DNA from: Nostoc linckia NIES-25
GTDB taxonomy: Bacteria; Cyanobacteriota; Cyanobacteriia; Cyanobacteriales; Nostocaceae
Length of the DNA: 64,000 nt
Direction: 5' to 3'
Assembly: GCF_002368035.1 (NCBI RefSeq)
Contig: NZ_AP018225.1
Coordinates: 25,635 to 89,634, forward strand
Numbering within the stretch: position 1 is the first letter of the stretch; each line of letters begins with the position of its first letter. The translations under genes were made by a program, and so were the position numbers. A model generated the notes under the pieces. It searched no databases and was not told the DNA's origin. It saw only the letters and a program-made list of their open reading frames with translations. Of this stretch, positions 54,392 through 61,278 are shown one piece after another.

Positions 54392-54777
54392 TTTTGTACA
54401 TTCCTTTGGAAGAATTGCAGTTTCAACACTTTGAAGATTTCCGGTACTTGACTGGGATCGGCGATCGCAAACTCAAGTTCTACATCAGCATAATTGTTGA
54501 GTTCGCTTATTACTTTTTCAAAGTGCTGACTATCAATACACCAAACTTTGAATGAAGCATAACAGTTTAGCTTTATCTCATAAAAAAATCTGTCACTCTC
54601 TGGCAGGTTTTTAAATACCTCTACCGCTTGGGCATAATATTTACAAAAATTAAAACCTACCCAATTGACTTTTTTGAAATAGCCTACTCGAATTACTACA
54701 CGAGTAGAATTTCTGGTTAGAGAAGATGGGCAGTTGCTCCAATAAGAGCTATTGCTCCAGAAACACATCGCCATCAT
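54385..54777 (-). CDS. Small hypothetical protein coupled to the relaxase
   Basis: About 130 residues if begun at ATG 54777 (ATGs at 54774 and 54768 and a TTG at 54837 are alternatives; no start has a good ribosome site). Contains TRVVIRVGYFKKVNWVGFNF and YAQAVEVFKNLPESDRFFYEI, mixed alpha/beta, and several cysteines. Its stop overlaps the relaxase start by 7 bases, so translation is coupled. By position it could be a relaxosome accessory protein; no family recognised. Confidence 0.55.
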   Translation of the reverse strand: MMAMCFWSNSSYWSNCPSSLTRNSTRVVIRVGYFKKVNWVGFNFCKYYAQAVEVFKNLPESDRFFYEIKLNCYASFKVWCIDSQHFEKVISELNNYADVELEFAIADPSQVPEIFKVLKLQFFQRNVQKC

Positions 54778-54837
54778 CTGACGTGCTTCTGCCTTCAGAG
54801 CCGTGAGACTTACTTTTTGTAGTATCGGGTAATTCAA

Positions 54838-55326
54838 AAATTAATATTCGTTAATACAGTTTTTTCTGTCCTTACAAATTTTAAATTAAACTCGATTTTT
54901 TGGGCAAAACTTTTTTGCGTACTGTGCGAGAATTTTTTCGGGAGTCCAGAGGGGTTTCCCCTTTGGGAGATATTGGGAAATATTGGTAAATGTCGGTATA
55001 TATCTAATAATTATTGGTGCTGTTTGGATAATTTTAAGATTAATGACAATCTTGTCAAAAATGTACAATAATCATTTTAACTCTTGGAATTAATTGGGAA
55101 ATATCGGGATAAAAATCTTCCTTTTGGTGAATATATTTTTTCTTTGTAGGGTAATATTGGTATTTATTGGAACTCAAATAACTTTTTGAAAGTTCCCATC
55201 CATAAATAGAGAGCTTTTCTTTCAAAATAGAGCAGGTATAGCACTCAAACCCTTGAAAAATCGTAGCTGATTTTTTATTAGCAATATTTTGCAATTAATA
55301 GTCTGAAAAAAAAGAGGTAGCTGGCA
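54838..55326. other. Intergenic region between relaxase and second actin-like operon: candidate oriT
   Basis: No convincing gene. Seen: gcaaaac-ttttttgc hairpin (54904-54918), the hairpin ccagagggg-ttt-cccctttgg (54946-54966), and a degenerate 13-base motif tgggaaatattgg at 54964, 54974 and 55094 with a further variant at 55148. Conjugative origins usually lie beside relaxase genes and contain hairpins and short repeats, so oriT is likely here. The nick position cannot be named. Confidence 0.45.
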
Positions 55327-56454
55327 GTGAATTTATTGCTCAGTCTTGACCCTGGTTCTTCGATGACCAAAATGATTTACCGTGTCCTGGATTCCATGCC
55401 ATATAAGCCGCCAGAATTATTTTGTATGGAACCAGAGTTAATCGCCATTGCTAAAGAATCAATCGACCTGTACGAGTCAGGTAGACTCAATAGCCCCAAT
55501 CCAGAGAATGAGGCTTGGGTAGAGTTTGACTCTGAATATTATGCAGTGGGATTTCTGGCACAAAAGCATTTTGAGGCTCAGGTTAAGTTGTCAGAACTCA
55601 AGTATGAAAATGCTATTCCCAAAGTGTTAGCAGCAGTAGGAGCGATCGCCACGAAGCTGGGATTAGGAACAAACTTTACTTTGTCGTTGGCACTGTTGTT
55701 GCCCTATGGGGAATGGGAAGATAGAGAGCGATTAGAAAGAGGTTTAACCGCGGCGTTGTCTAACTTCTCCTTCCGTGGTCACCAGTTTTCTATAAACCTG
55801 GAATGCTTTGAATGTATGCCCGAAGGTGGCGGGCTGGTACTGACCCGAAGCAAAAAACTGGGAGCGAATTTCAATCAGTTGAGTATAGCTGTGTTAATGT
55901 TCGGCTTTCGGGATATCTCCGCCGTTAGGTTTGAGCGCGGATTATCTTCTGGCTCATCAGCTAACTTGGGTTTGGCTTGGATGTTAGAAAAAATCAAAAA
56001 TCGCACCTCTGGGCAAAATCTACAAGATTTACTATTGGCGATTCATCAATCAGGAGCTACCCCCAAAGCCAAATACTTTAAATCTTTAGCCAGGAGCAAG
56101 AAGGCTGAATTCAGAGCCGAGGAAGTCACACAAATTATTGAAGTGGCGACTATGGCACGAAAGGAATACTGGGCGAAGGTATCAGATTGGCTCAAAAGTC
56201 ATGTTCCTGCCAACGTCGATCAGGTGATCGTCGGTGGCGGCACATCTCTCTATTTAAGTAACGAGCTAAAAGCCTTTTTTGCCCATACCAAAATTTCCTG
56301 GGCAGCTGAATTAGAAGAGGATGTACGCCTAGCGTTTAACTTACCTCCCCACAAAGATGCGCTCATTCTCCGTGTAACTGATGTTTACGGATTATTTCGA
56401 TATTTGCAAAACCAGGTGACTTATTCATCTTTTCATGCTCTAGCAGACGCGTAA
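55327..56454 (+). CDS. Divergent ParM-like actin-fold protein
   Basis: 375 residues from GTG 55327, preceded by GAGGTAG. The actin fold is suggested by phosphate-1 LLLSLDPGSSMTKMIYR (about 3-19) and an adenosine-type motif VIVGGGTSLYL (about 302-312). Phosphate-2 is altered: LMFGFRDISAVRFERG (about 190-205) stands where DxGGGTT would be expected. ATP binding is therefore plausible but divergent. First of a three-gene operon next to the transfer region. Confidence 0.72.
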   Translation: MNLLLSLDPGSSMTKMIYRVLDSMPYKPPELFCMEPELIAIAKESIDLYESGRLNSPNPENEAWVEFDSEYYAVGFLAQKHFEAQVKLSELKYENAIPKVLAAVGAIATKLGLGTNFTLSLALLLPYGEWEDRERLERGLTAALSNFSFRGHQFSINLECFECMPEGGGLVLTRSKKLGANFNQLSIAVLMFGFRDISAVRFERGLSSGSSANLGLAWMLEKIKNRTSGQNLQDLLLAIHQSGATPKAKYFKSLARSKKAEFRAEEVTQIIEVATMARKEYWAKVSDWLKSHVPANVDQVIVGGGTSLYLSNELKAFFAHTKISWAAELEEDVRLAFNLPPHKDALILRVTDVYGLFRYLQNQVTYSSFHALADA

Positions 56455-56456
56455 CT

Positions 56457-56942
56457 ATGGAAAATAACACCATACTAGAAGATTTGGAATTTCGTCTACG
56501 CACCAGAACATTCCAAGAAAGTCCAGAAGCTATCTTACTGAACTATCTCAACTCTAAAGCTACTCTCTATCCTTCCAAAGATATGGCGATGATTGCACTG
56601 ATGAGTTATTGGCTACCGTTAGCCTATCGCACTGCTGGTCAGGGAGCTAGGGAGAACTTAGAGCAAAGCATTAAAGATTGCATATATCGCCTGAAGCTTC
56701 ACCAGCAGTATCTGCAAGAAATGTTGGCAGGAGTTAATGGGAGTATGGCAGATGATTTAGTTGAGTCCCCACCGACAAACAGCCATCTGGGTCAATTGGC
56801 AACAACTCAGTCTGAGCAGTCCTTAATGAGTAATAATATACGCGAAAACTACGCAGACGTAACTACTCTCCAACAAAACGATCCGCCTGTGGACGCTCCA
56901 GGGGAACAACAAGAATGGTTTAATCCGTTGAAACCTCGATAG
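56457..56942 (+). CDS. Hypothetical protein, second gene of the divergent actin-like operon
   Basis: 161 residues; ATG lies 2 bases after the actin-like stop. The N-terminal 90 residues are helical (DLEFRLRTRTFQ, DMAMIALMSYWLPLAYRTAG) and the C-terminal 60 are polar and probably disordered. No recognisable DNA-binding motif, but the position equals that of ParR-type adaptors. Confidence 0.65.
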   Translation: MENNTILEDLEFRLRTRTFQESPEAILLNYLNSKATLYPSKDMAMIALMSYWLPLAYRTAGQGARENLEQSIKDCIYRLKLHQQYLQEMLAGVNGSMADDLVESPPTNSHLGQLATTQSEQSLMSNNIRENYADVTTLQQNDPPVDAPGEQQEWFNPLKPR

Positions 56943-56983
56943 CACAACGCAATTTCACGTCATTTTGATCAAGGAATTCCTTT

Positions 56984-57817
56984 ATGTATCGTCAGTCAGA
57001 ACTTTCTAATAGCATTACACCAGAAGAAATCGTTAGAACTTTGTCCCTGTGTGGGATACCCCAGAAAGAACAATATACAGAGGATGAAGCTGACCGCTTC
57101 CGTGAATGTCGTAAGTTAATTGAACAGGGTAAAACTGACTCTGAGGTGATGGAGTTGTTAAAGCAAAATGATGCTTTTCCAACTAAATTTATACCAAAAC
57201 CTAAGAGACCAAAAAATTCTGCTACCTCAGATGAATCCCAGTCAGATGAGCCAGATGCAGACACTGAACCAAAAGATATTTCTCAATTACTGTCGTTAGC
57301 CAAGGAACGAATAGGTACAAAAATAACACTCTCGGAATCTCTCTCGATTTTGATTTCTTGTGGGCTAAAAGACCAAGATGAATATAACCAAGCTGAGTGC
57401 TTACGCTTCCTTGAGGCTTGCGATTTAATTAAGAATCAGCGTAAATCCGTTGAGGATGTGGCCCAACATTTTGGATTAAGTACCAATGACTCCAAACCAG
57501 AAGGGGATATAGATACTCTGGAACTTTTGGAACAGCTAGGAGACACTACAGCTTTATTGGGTGTGGAGGAACGAGAGTTAATTAGGGATATGGTGAGGGA
57601 CAAGGCCAAAGGTGATATCGCCGGGTTGCCCAAATTGTATTTACAGTCCTTAGTTGAGGAAATGAAATCATCTGAATTTCAACAAGAGTGGCAGCAACTA
57701 CGAGAAGCATTTAAAGCTAGGGTCATGGGAAAAAAGCCGACTTCCCCAGTATTCCAGCCGCAGCCGCATTTAATGAGCTTGCCACCGACATCGGAGAATG
57801 GGTCAATATCCGAGTAG
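56984..57817 (+). CDS. Duplicated-domain protein, zero-frame product of a gene with slippery heptamer
   Basis: 277 residues from ATG 56984 (AAGGA upstream). Two copies of one helical unit: ITPEEIVRTLSLCGIPQKEQ (about 11-30) and ITLSESLSILISCGLKDQDE (about 106-125), each followed by a YxxxEAxRFxEC/A pattern. The second third is acidic. The frame passes a canonical A AAA AAG heptamer at 57730-57736 and ends 27 codons later; in the -1 frame a long protein-like extension with a membrane helix is open to 58227. The unit could bind DNA, but this is not shown. Confidence 0.7.
   Translation: MYRQSELSNSITPEEIVRTLSLCGIPQKEQYTEDEADRFRECRKLIEQGKTDSEVMELLKQNDAFPTKFIPKPKRPKNSATSDESQSDEPDADTEPKDISQLLSLAKERIGTKITLSESLSILISCGLKDQDEYNQAECLRFLEACDLIKNQRKSVEDVAQHFGLSTNDSKPEGDIDTLELLEQLGDTTALLGVEERELIRDMVRDKAKGDIAGLPKLYLQSLVEEMKSSEFQQEWQQLREAFKARVMGKKPTSPVFQPQPHLMSLPPTSENGSISE
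57730..57736 (+). promoter_or_regulatory. Candidate -1 ribosomal frameshift site
   Basis: A AAA AAG in the zero frame (codons GGA AAA AAG at 57728-57736), the same heptamer as the E. coli dnaX slip site. AGGG at 57719-57722, about 7 bases upstream, could act as an internal Shine-Dalgarno stimulator. After a -1 slip the next codon is GCC at 57736 and the frame stays open for 163 codons to the stop at 58225-58227. No strong downstream stem could be confirmed by eye. Confidence 0.6.
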
Positions 57818-58227
57818 CTGAGGAAAAGCATACTATTGAGGTCAAGGCACACAAGATTATTGAAGATAAAGCCAAGCTTCGGGCTATACAAATAGCTTTG
57901 AATAAACTCAATGAATCTCAGCAATGGATTGAGGCTGAACAAAAACGTTCTCAACTGAGGAGTCAGCGATCGCAGCAATTCAAACTCAATTTAATTTACT
58001 TTGCACGCTGGGTTGGCTCAGGGTGGAGAGGTTGGTTATTTTATCTGGGGTCGTTTGGAATTTACATATCTTTGGGTTTTGCTTTGGGTGTTAACTTTCC
58101 TTCTGCGATCGCCTGTCCCAATACCAAAAGTTACTGCTACCTTTTGCGATGGGATAAAAAAACTGTGGTCATCCCTAGTGATTACATCAAACAAACATCT
58201 CCAAAAAAATCCAATCCTCAACGTTAA
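57736..58227 (+). CDS. -1 frame extension with membrane helix (no own start)
   Basis: About 163 codons open in the -1 frame after the slip site. Begins ADFPSIPAAAAFNELATDIG, continues as a charged helix (VKAHKIIEDKAKLRAIQIAL), then has a membrane segment WRGWLFYLGSFGIYISLGFA and a basic C-terminus. No ATG or GTG lies between the frame opening (57721) and the middle of the extension; the first usable codon is a TTG at 57898 in the middle of a helix. It is therefore best read as the C-terminus of a frameshift fusion of about 414 residues. A sequencing or real one-base indel in the six-A run is the alternative. Confidence 0.6.
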   Translation, partial: ADFPSIPAAAAFNELATDIGEWVNIRVAEEKHTIEVKAHKIIEDKAKLRAIQIALNKLNESQQWIEAEQKRSQLRSQRSQQFKLNLIYFARWVGSGWRGWLFYLGSFGIYISLGFALGVNFPSAIACPNTKSYCYLLRWDKKTVVIPSDYIKQTSPKKSNPQR

Positions 58228-58305
58228 TCAATGAGGCTGTTTTTAAGACTGACAAATAATTTTTCTCAAAATTGATTGGTCAACTGGTCAGTTTTTAAAT
58301 ATAAA

Positions 58306-58326
58306 GGGGTAGTTAACAACTACCCC
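58306..58326. terminator. Bidirectional terminator between convergent genes
   Basis: Perfect 9-base stem ggggtagtt-aac-aactacccc. On the minus strand it is followed by tttatattt, on the plus strand by a weaker attgatttt. It lies between the end of the frameshift gene (58227) and the end of the ArdA gene (58337). Confidence 0.72.
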
Positions 58327-58336
58327 ATTGATTTTA

Positions 58337-59089
58337 TTAATGGCGACTAAAAACGTAGACTTTGTTGTAACTTTCCTCTACTGAATAGTAGGAGTCAATA
58401 AACCAATCATGGGCTATTGCTTCAAAATTCAGGTAGAAGCTAGGAATACCCATATTTTCTAAGTTTTTAATCAATCCCTGTTCTTCGAGTTGGTCATAAA
58501 CAAAATCCTCTGCACTTTCGTACTCACCCCAGTAATGTTCTTGAAAATCTTCTACACTAGCCTCACTACTGTCATACTCATAATAAGCGGCGTAGGCTGC
58601 GCCATGCTCTGATAATATTTGAGCAAGTTCGGCTAGTTTTTCTATGCTTTCGTATTCATCGATGTGAATACCACACCAGTTTTGAAAATCGTGGATCGCC
58701 CACTCCTCACAGGCTTCATATTGGCAGCAAGGCGACCAAGATAGCATCCATTCAATGTCTTCTTGAATTTCCGAAGCATCTTGTGTACAGTCAATCCACA
58801 TCCCGTGTAACTTACCGTTGTTGTAAGCAGACAAGCAAGCTACATAAATCTGTGGTGCATCATCATCTTGACACTCACGTTCATGCTTGGGAAATGGTAG
58901 CAAACAGCTTGCACCTTGTTCTATTGGTAAATCAACACCAGCTAAACTAATTGCTAACTCTACTGCTCGTTTTTCTTGAGAAGGGAAGCTTAAAATATGA
59001 CCTTCAAGGTAGCAGTTGTAAATTTGTTCAGCAACTAATTGAGCATCTAGTTCTGAGTGAAATATTAAAGTGTTAGAAAACAAATTCAT
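58337..59089 (-). CDS. ardA: ArdA antirestriction protein
   Basis: 250 residues, strongly acidic. Matches ArdA in IYVACLSAYNNGKLHGMWID (about 82-101), the EEWAIHDFQNW segment (about 128-138), and the C-terminal VEDFQEHYWGEYESAEDFVY, as in E. coli and Tn916 ArdA proteins. ArdA mimics DNA and blocks type I restriction enzymes when a plasmid enters a new cell. It has about 60-80 residues more at the N-terminus than the shortest family members. A ribosome site (AAAGGA) precedes ATG 59089, and a terminator-like hairpin lies 29 bases upstream. Confidence 0.92.
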   Translation of the reverse strand: MNLFSNTLIFHSELDAQLVAEQIYNCYLEGHILSFPSQEKRAVELAISLAGVDLPIEQGASCLLPFPKHERECQDDDAPQIYVACLSAYNNGKLHGMWIDCTQDASEIQEDIEWMLSWSPCCQYEACEEWAIHDFQNWCGIHIDEYESIEKLAELAQILSEHGAAYAAYYEYDSSEASVEDFQEHYWGEYESAEDFVYDQLEEQGLIKNLENMGIPSFYLNFEAIAHDWFIDSYYSVEESYNKVYVFSRH

Positions 59090-59118
59090 GTGTTAGAATC
59101 CTTTTAGTGTTTAAAACT

Positions 59119-59161
59119 CAAAAAGAGCGATCGAGATTCGCAGTCGGGATCGCTCTTTTTG
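59119..59161 (-). terminator. Terminator-like hairpin in the ardA leader
   Basis: Perfect 14-base arms, 59119-59132 and 59148-59161 (caaaaagagcgatc and its complement), with a 15-base loop. On the minus strand the stem ends in tttttg about 29 bases before the ardA ATG, too near for a separate promoter to fit between. It is symmetric, so it could terminate + strand transcripts as well. Either an attenuator of ardA or a plain terminator with an atypical leader. Confidence 0.7.
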
Positions 59162-59276
59162 TTGTCTAAGGCTTTAGGTCACTGGCGCTACATCTTAAAC
59201 TTCACGCTTCGGTTCGATTCCGTTACCGGGAGTCTTTGTGGCGCTCCTTTTCCTATTGACTTATATCATTATTATC

Positions 59277-59290
59277 CCGCATATATGCGG
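59277..59290. promoter_or_regulatory. Palindromic operator candidate, copy 1
   Basis: Perfect 14-base palindrome ccgcatatatgcgg, identical to the one at 59342-59355. The two are 65 bases apart, about six helical turns, and lie upstream of a small RHH-type gene. Confidence 0.7.
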
Positions 59291-59341
59291 ATTTATCAAG
59301 TATTTCAGCGTTATTATCCTATTAAAATAACTAATATTTTG

Positions 59342-59355
59342 CCGCATATATGCGG
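59342..59355. promoter_or_regulatory. Palindromic operator candidate, copy 2
   Basis: Second exact copy of ccgcatatatgcgg, ending 39 bases before the ATG of the RHH-type gene, so it probably overlaps that gene's promoter. Autorepression by the encoded protein is the simplest explanation. Confidence 0.7.
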
Positions 59356-59394
59356 GATATGTTAGATTAGGGTTATGAGAATGAGTTAAAAACT

Positions 59395-59589
59395 ATGAGA
59401 AAAGATTATGAGACTCGCTTTCAACCAAAAGGGGTAGGGGTAAAGCACGATACAAAGCCTATCTCCGTTCTGCTTCCAGAGGATTTGGATCGGTATGTGA
59501 GAGCAAAGAAGAATCGGTCTGAATGGTTGCGGCAAGTTATAGCTGAGGCTGTGGCGAAAGAACAAGCTTTAGCTTCCCAGGAAGATTAA
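59395..59589 (+). CDS. Small ribbon-helix-helix-type DNA-binding protein
   Basis: 64 residues. A basic N-terminal arm (about 1-20) precedes KPISVLLPEDLDRYVRAKKN and RSEWLRQVIAEAVAKEQAL: a beta strand followed by two helices, as in CopG/Arc RHH repressors. It should act as a dimer on a palindrome, and two identical palindromes lie just upstream. Possible copy-control or plasmid gene regulator. Confidence 0.72.
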   Translation: MRKDYETRFQPKGVGVKHDTKPISVLLPEDLDRYVRAKKNRSEWLRQVIAEAVAKEQALASQED

Positions 59590-60092
59590 TTGTGAATTTT
59601 GTCCAAGCGATCGCTATTCAAAATCGTCTACATACTGAAATGCTACCTGAACCTATCAGAATAGGTGCATCAAGTACAGAATAAATTTTTATTGTATAGA
59701 TAATCTTCTGTACCACGTATATACAGCTTGCTTACAGTATTTGTCTTTTGGAACCCATGCAGGGTAATGCTTTCTATACGTCATCTGTACAAATATCTAT
59801 ACACTAAGATAATTCGTTATTCAGCAGGGTCAGGAGTGAAATATCAGAAAATCGCCTTTGAGCATCAAAGATACTCATGTCATCATATTGACATTTGAAG
59901 ATGACTCCCTACCGCCGCATCTCAAAACCCAAGAATTGACTACATACAACGGCGTTGTTAAAGGGTGTAAAATCGAGTTTTAGTACAGATGAAGCAGTAG
60001 AATTTAGACACAGACAAAAATGCAGGTGGATTGGCTGCCACCCCCGACTAGCGGTAAAGTATCTATACTAAGGTATAGAAGCTGGTGTAGAA
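59590..60092. other. Intergenic region with repeated TATCTATAC motif
   Basis: About 500 bases without a convincing gene. tctatac occurs at about 59772 and 59802 (atctatacactaag) and 60061 (atctatactaagg). The last copy forms the perfect palindrome ctatac-taag-gtatag at 60063-60078, 15 bases before the ATG of the next gene, so it is a likely operator. Otherwise no recognisable features. Confidence 0.5.
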
Positions 60093-60674
60093 ATGGCCCT
60101 AGTTGAGCGTGAATCAATTAATTTCAGACTCCCCAAAACTTTAGCTAAAAAACTTCGCTTTGTAGCCAGAGAACGCAAAACTACCGCTACAGATTTGGTA
60201 ATCCAGGGACTAAACCATGTTTTAGGAGATATACAAGGTACAGAAGAAAGTATAGAAAATCGCTTGTTTAAACTTGAACAAGAGTTTTTTCATTTCCTCC
60301 AAAGTATGGGCGAAGGTGCTAACGAGGGACAACAAACCAGACTTGCCAACGTTGAAGGTAAACTCGAAGAATTGTCTCACAAACTGGCACGATTTGAAGG
60401 GATATTGGCACAAATGCAAAATACTATCAATGCATCAATGTCACGCAAAAAATCATCAAGTGCTTACTCCTACCAAAATTCAACACCTGTCCAACTCAAC
60501 CCTCTCAATCAAGAAAAATTAGCAATGCGTCTTGGCACCAGTGCGTCAACCATCGAAGAAAAACGTGCAAACTTGAGTCAAAAAGACTTTGAGAGTTGGA
60601 CACAAGAACGCGACTTTACTAATCATGCGTGGCGGTTCAATGAGAAAGACGGGCTTTATTATCCGATTAAATAA
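60093..60674 (+). CDS. RHH-type DNA-binding protein with coiled coil
   Basis: 193 residues. The N-terminal 45 residues, INFRLPKTLAKKLRFVARER followed by KTTATDLVIQGLNHVLGD, have the strand-helix-helix outline of RHH proteins. A coiled coil follows (about 50-115, LFKLEQEFFHFLQSM...KLEELSHKLARFEGI). The C-terminus, EEKRANLSQKDFESWTQERD, resembles a segment seen in cyanobacterial plasmid regulators. A perfect palindrome lies immediately upstream, suggesting autoregulation. Confidence 0.68.
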   Translation: MALVERESINFRLPKTLAKKLRFVARERKTTATDLVIQGLNHVLGDIQGTEESIENRLFKLEQEFFHFLQSMGEGANEGQQTRLANVEGKLEELSHKLARFEGILAQMQNTINASMSRKKSSSAYSYQNSTPVQLNPLNQEKLAMRLGTSASTIEEKRANLSQKDFESWTQERDFTNHAWRFNEKDGLYYPIK

Positions 60675-60748
60675 GTAAAAACTACCTTATTTTGTATTCT
60701 AGGTATCCGTAGCCTTATTTTAGCATAAATAATACATTCGTGGGATTT

Positions 60749-61036
60749 ATGGCTGCGATCGCGCTATCTCAACGAGAAACAAAATGTCTCAATAAAGCGA
60801 CTCCCAAAGTGAACGCGGCAGCATTACACGAATTAGCCCGAAGGGGGAATAAAGGGCTTAACAAGAGCAAAATAGTAACTGGGGAATTAGCCTTATTCGT
60901 GCTTATCCTTATTTTTCTCTTTCTCCTGGTGACTAACCTGTTGGAGTACTGGAACACACTGATTAATCACCCACAGCAGAACCTCTATTGGGGTATCTCC
61001 TTGCTGAATGCGGTTCTCAGCTTGTATGCCAATTAG
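60749..61036 (+). CDS. Small membrane protein (alternative to antisense gene)
   Basis: 95 residues from ATG 60749 (60740 possible). Basic N-terminal half (KATPKVNAAALHELARRGNKGLNKSK), then a strong membrane helix (ELALFVLILIFLFLLVTNLL, about 47-66) and a second hydrophobic stretch. A terminator-like hairpin lies 75 bases downstream on this strand. It overlaps an equally plausible gene on the other strand, so only one of the two may be real. Confidence 0.42.
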   Translation: MAAIALSQRETKCLNKATPKVNAAALHELARRGNKGLNKSKIVTGELALFVLILIFLFLLVTNLLEYWNTLINHPQQNLYWGISLLNAVLSLYAN

Positions 61037-61108
61037 TAATATTCGCAAAATCAGCAAACCAGCGGTGATTCTCTCACTTAGTCTAGAACTGCGTTTTTTA
61101 GTTGACAT
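60893..61108 (-). CDS. Small hypothetical protein antisense to 60749 gene
   Basis: 71 residues from ATG 61108, with AAGGTG 6 bases upstream. Sequence features: MSTKKRSSRLSERITAG, a hydrophobic LLILRILLIGIQ helix, and a charged EKEKNKDKHE tail. Its ribosome site lies in the arm of the hairpin at 61112-61143. Composition is at least as protein-like as the gene on the other strand. Confidence 0.42.
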   Translation of the reverse strand: MSTKKRSSRLSERITAGLLILRILLIGIQAENRIQQGDTPIEVLLWVINQCVPVLQQVSHQEKEKNKDKHE

Positions 61109-61111
61109 TTC

Positions 61112-61152
61112 ATTCACCTTGTTTTTGGGTTTACAAGGTGAATTATTTTTTT
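61112..61152 (+). terminator. Intrinsic terminator with a second reading on the other strand
   Basis: Perfect 10-base arms attcaccttg (61112-61121) and caaggtgaat (61134-61143) with a 12-base loop, followed by tattttttt on the + strand: a good intrinsic terminator. On the minus strand the same stem holds the AAGGTG site of the 61108 start. Confidence 0.75.
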
Positions 61153-61278
61153 GGGCAACTGACAAGACACATTCCCCAAGCAACGCTTATAATGTTTGTA
61201 TAATCAAGGTTTGCAGCTTGGGGACACTCATCTGTTTGGGCTATTAAGATTTTTTAATATTTTCTTTATATTTGACTA

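Noticed and set aside
54886..55294. Two short minus-strand reading frames upstream of the relaxase
   Set aside because: Low-complexity Ile/Tyr/Lys-rich products, no ribosome sites, mutual overlap and location in a repeat-bearing control region.
57898..58227. Independent gene beginning at TTG 57898
   Set aside because: The start is a TTG in the middle of a predicted helix without a ribosome site; the same frame is protein-like upstream back to the slip site, so the frameshift reading explains it better.
59200..59245. tRNA-like T-arm sequence (ggttcgattcc) near an RHH gene
   Set aside because: Only a 3-4 base T-stem forms, and no acceptor, D-arm or anticodon stem could be paired around it.
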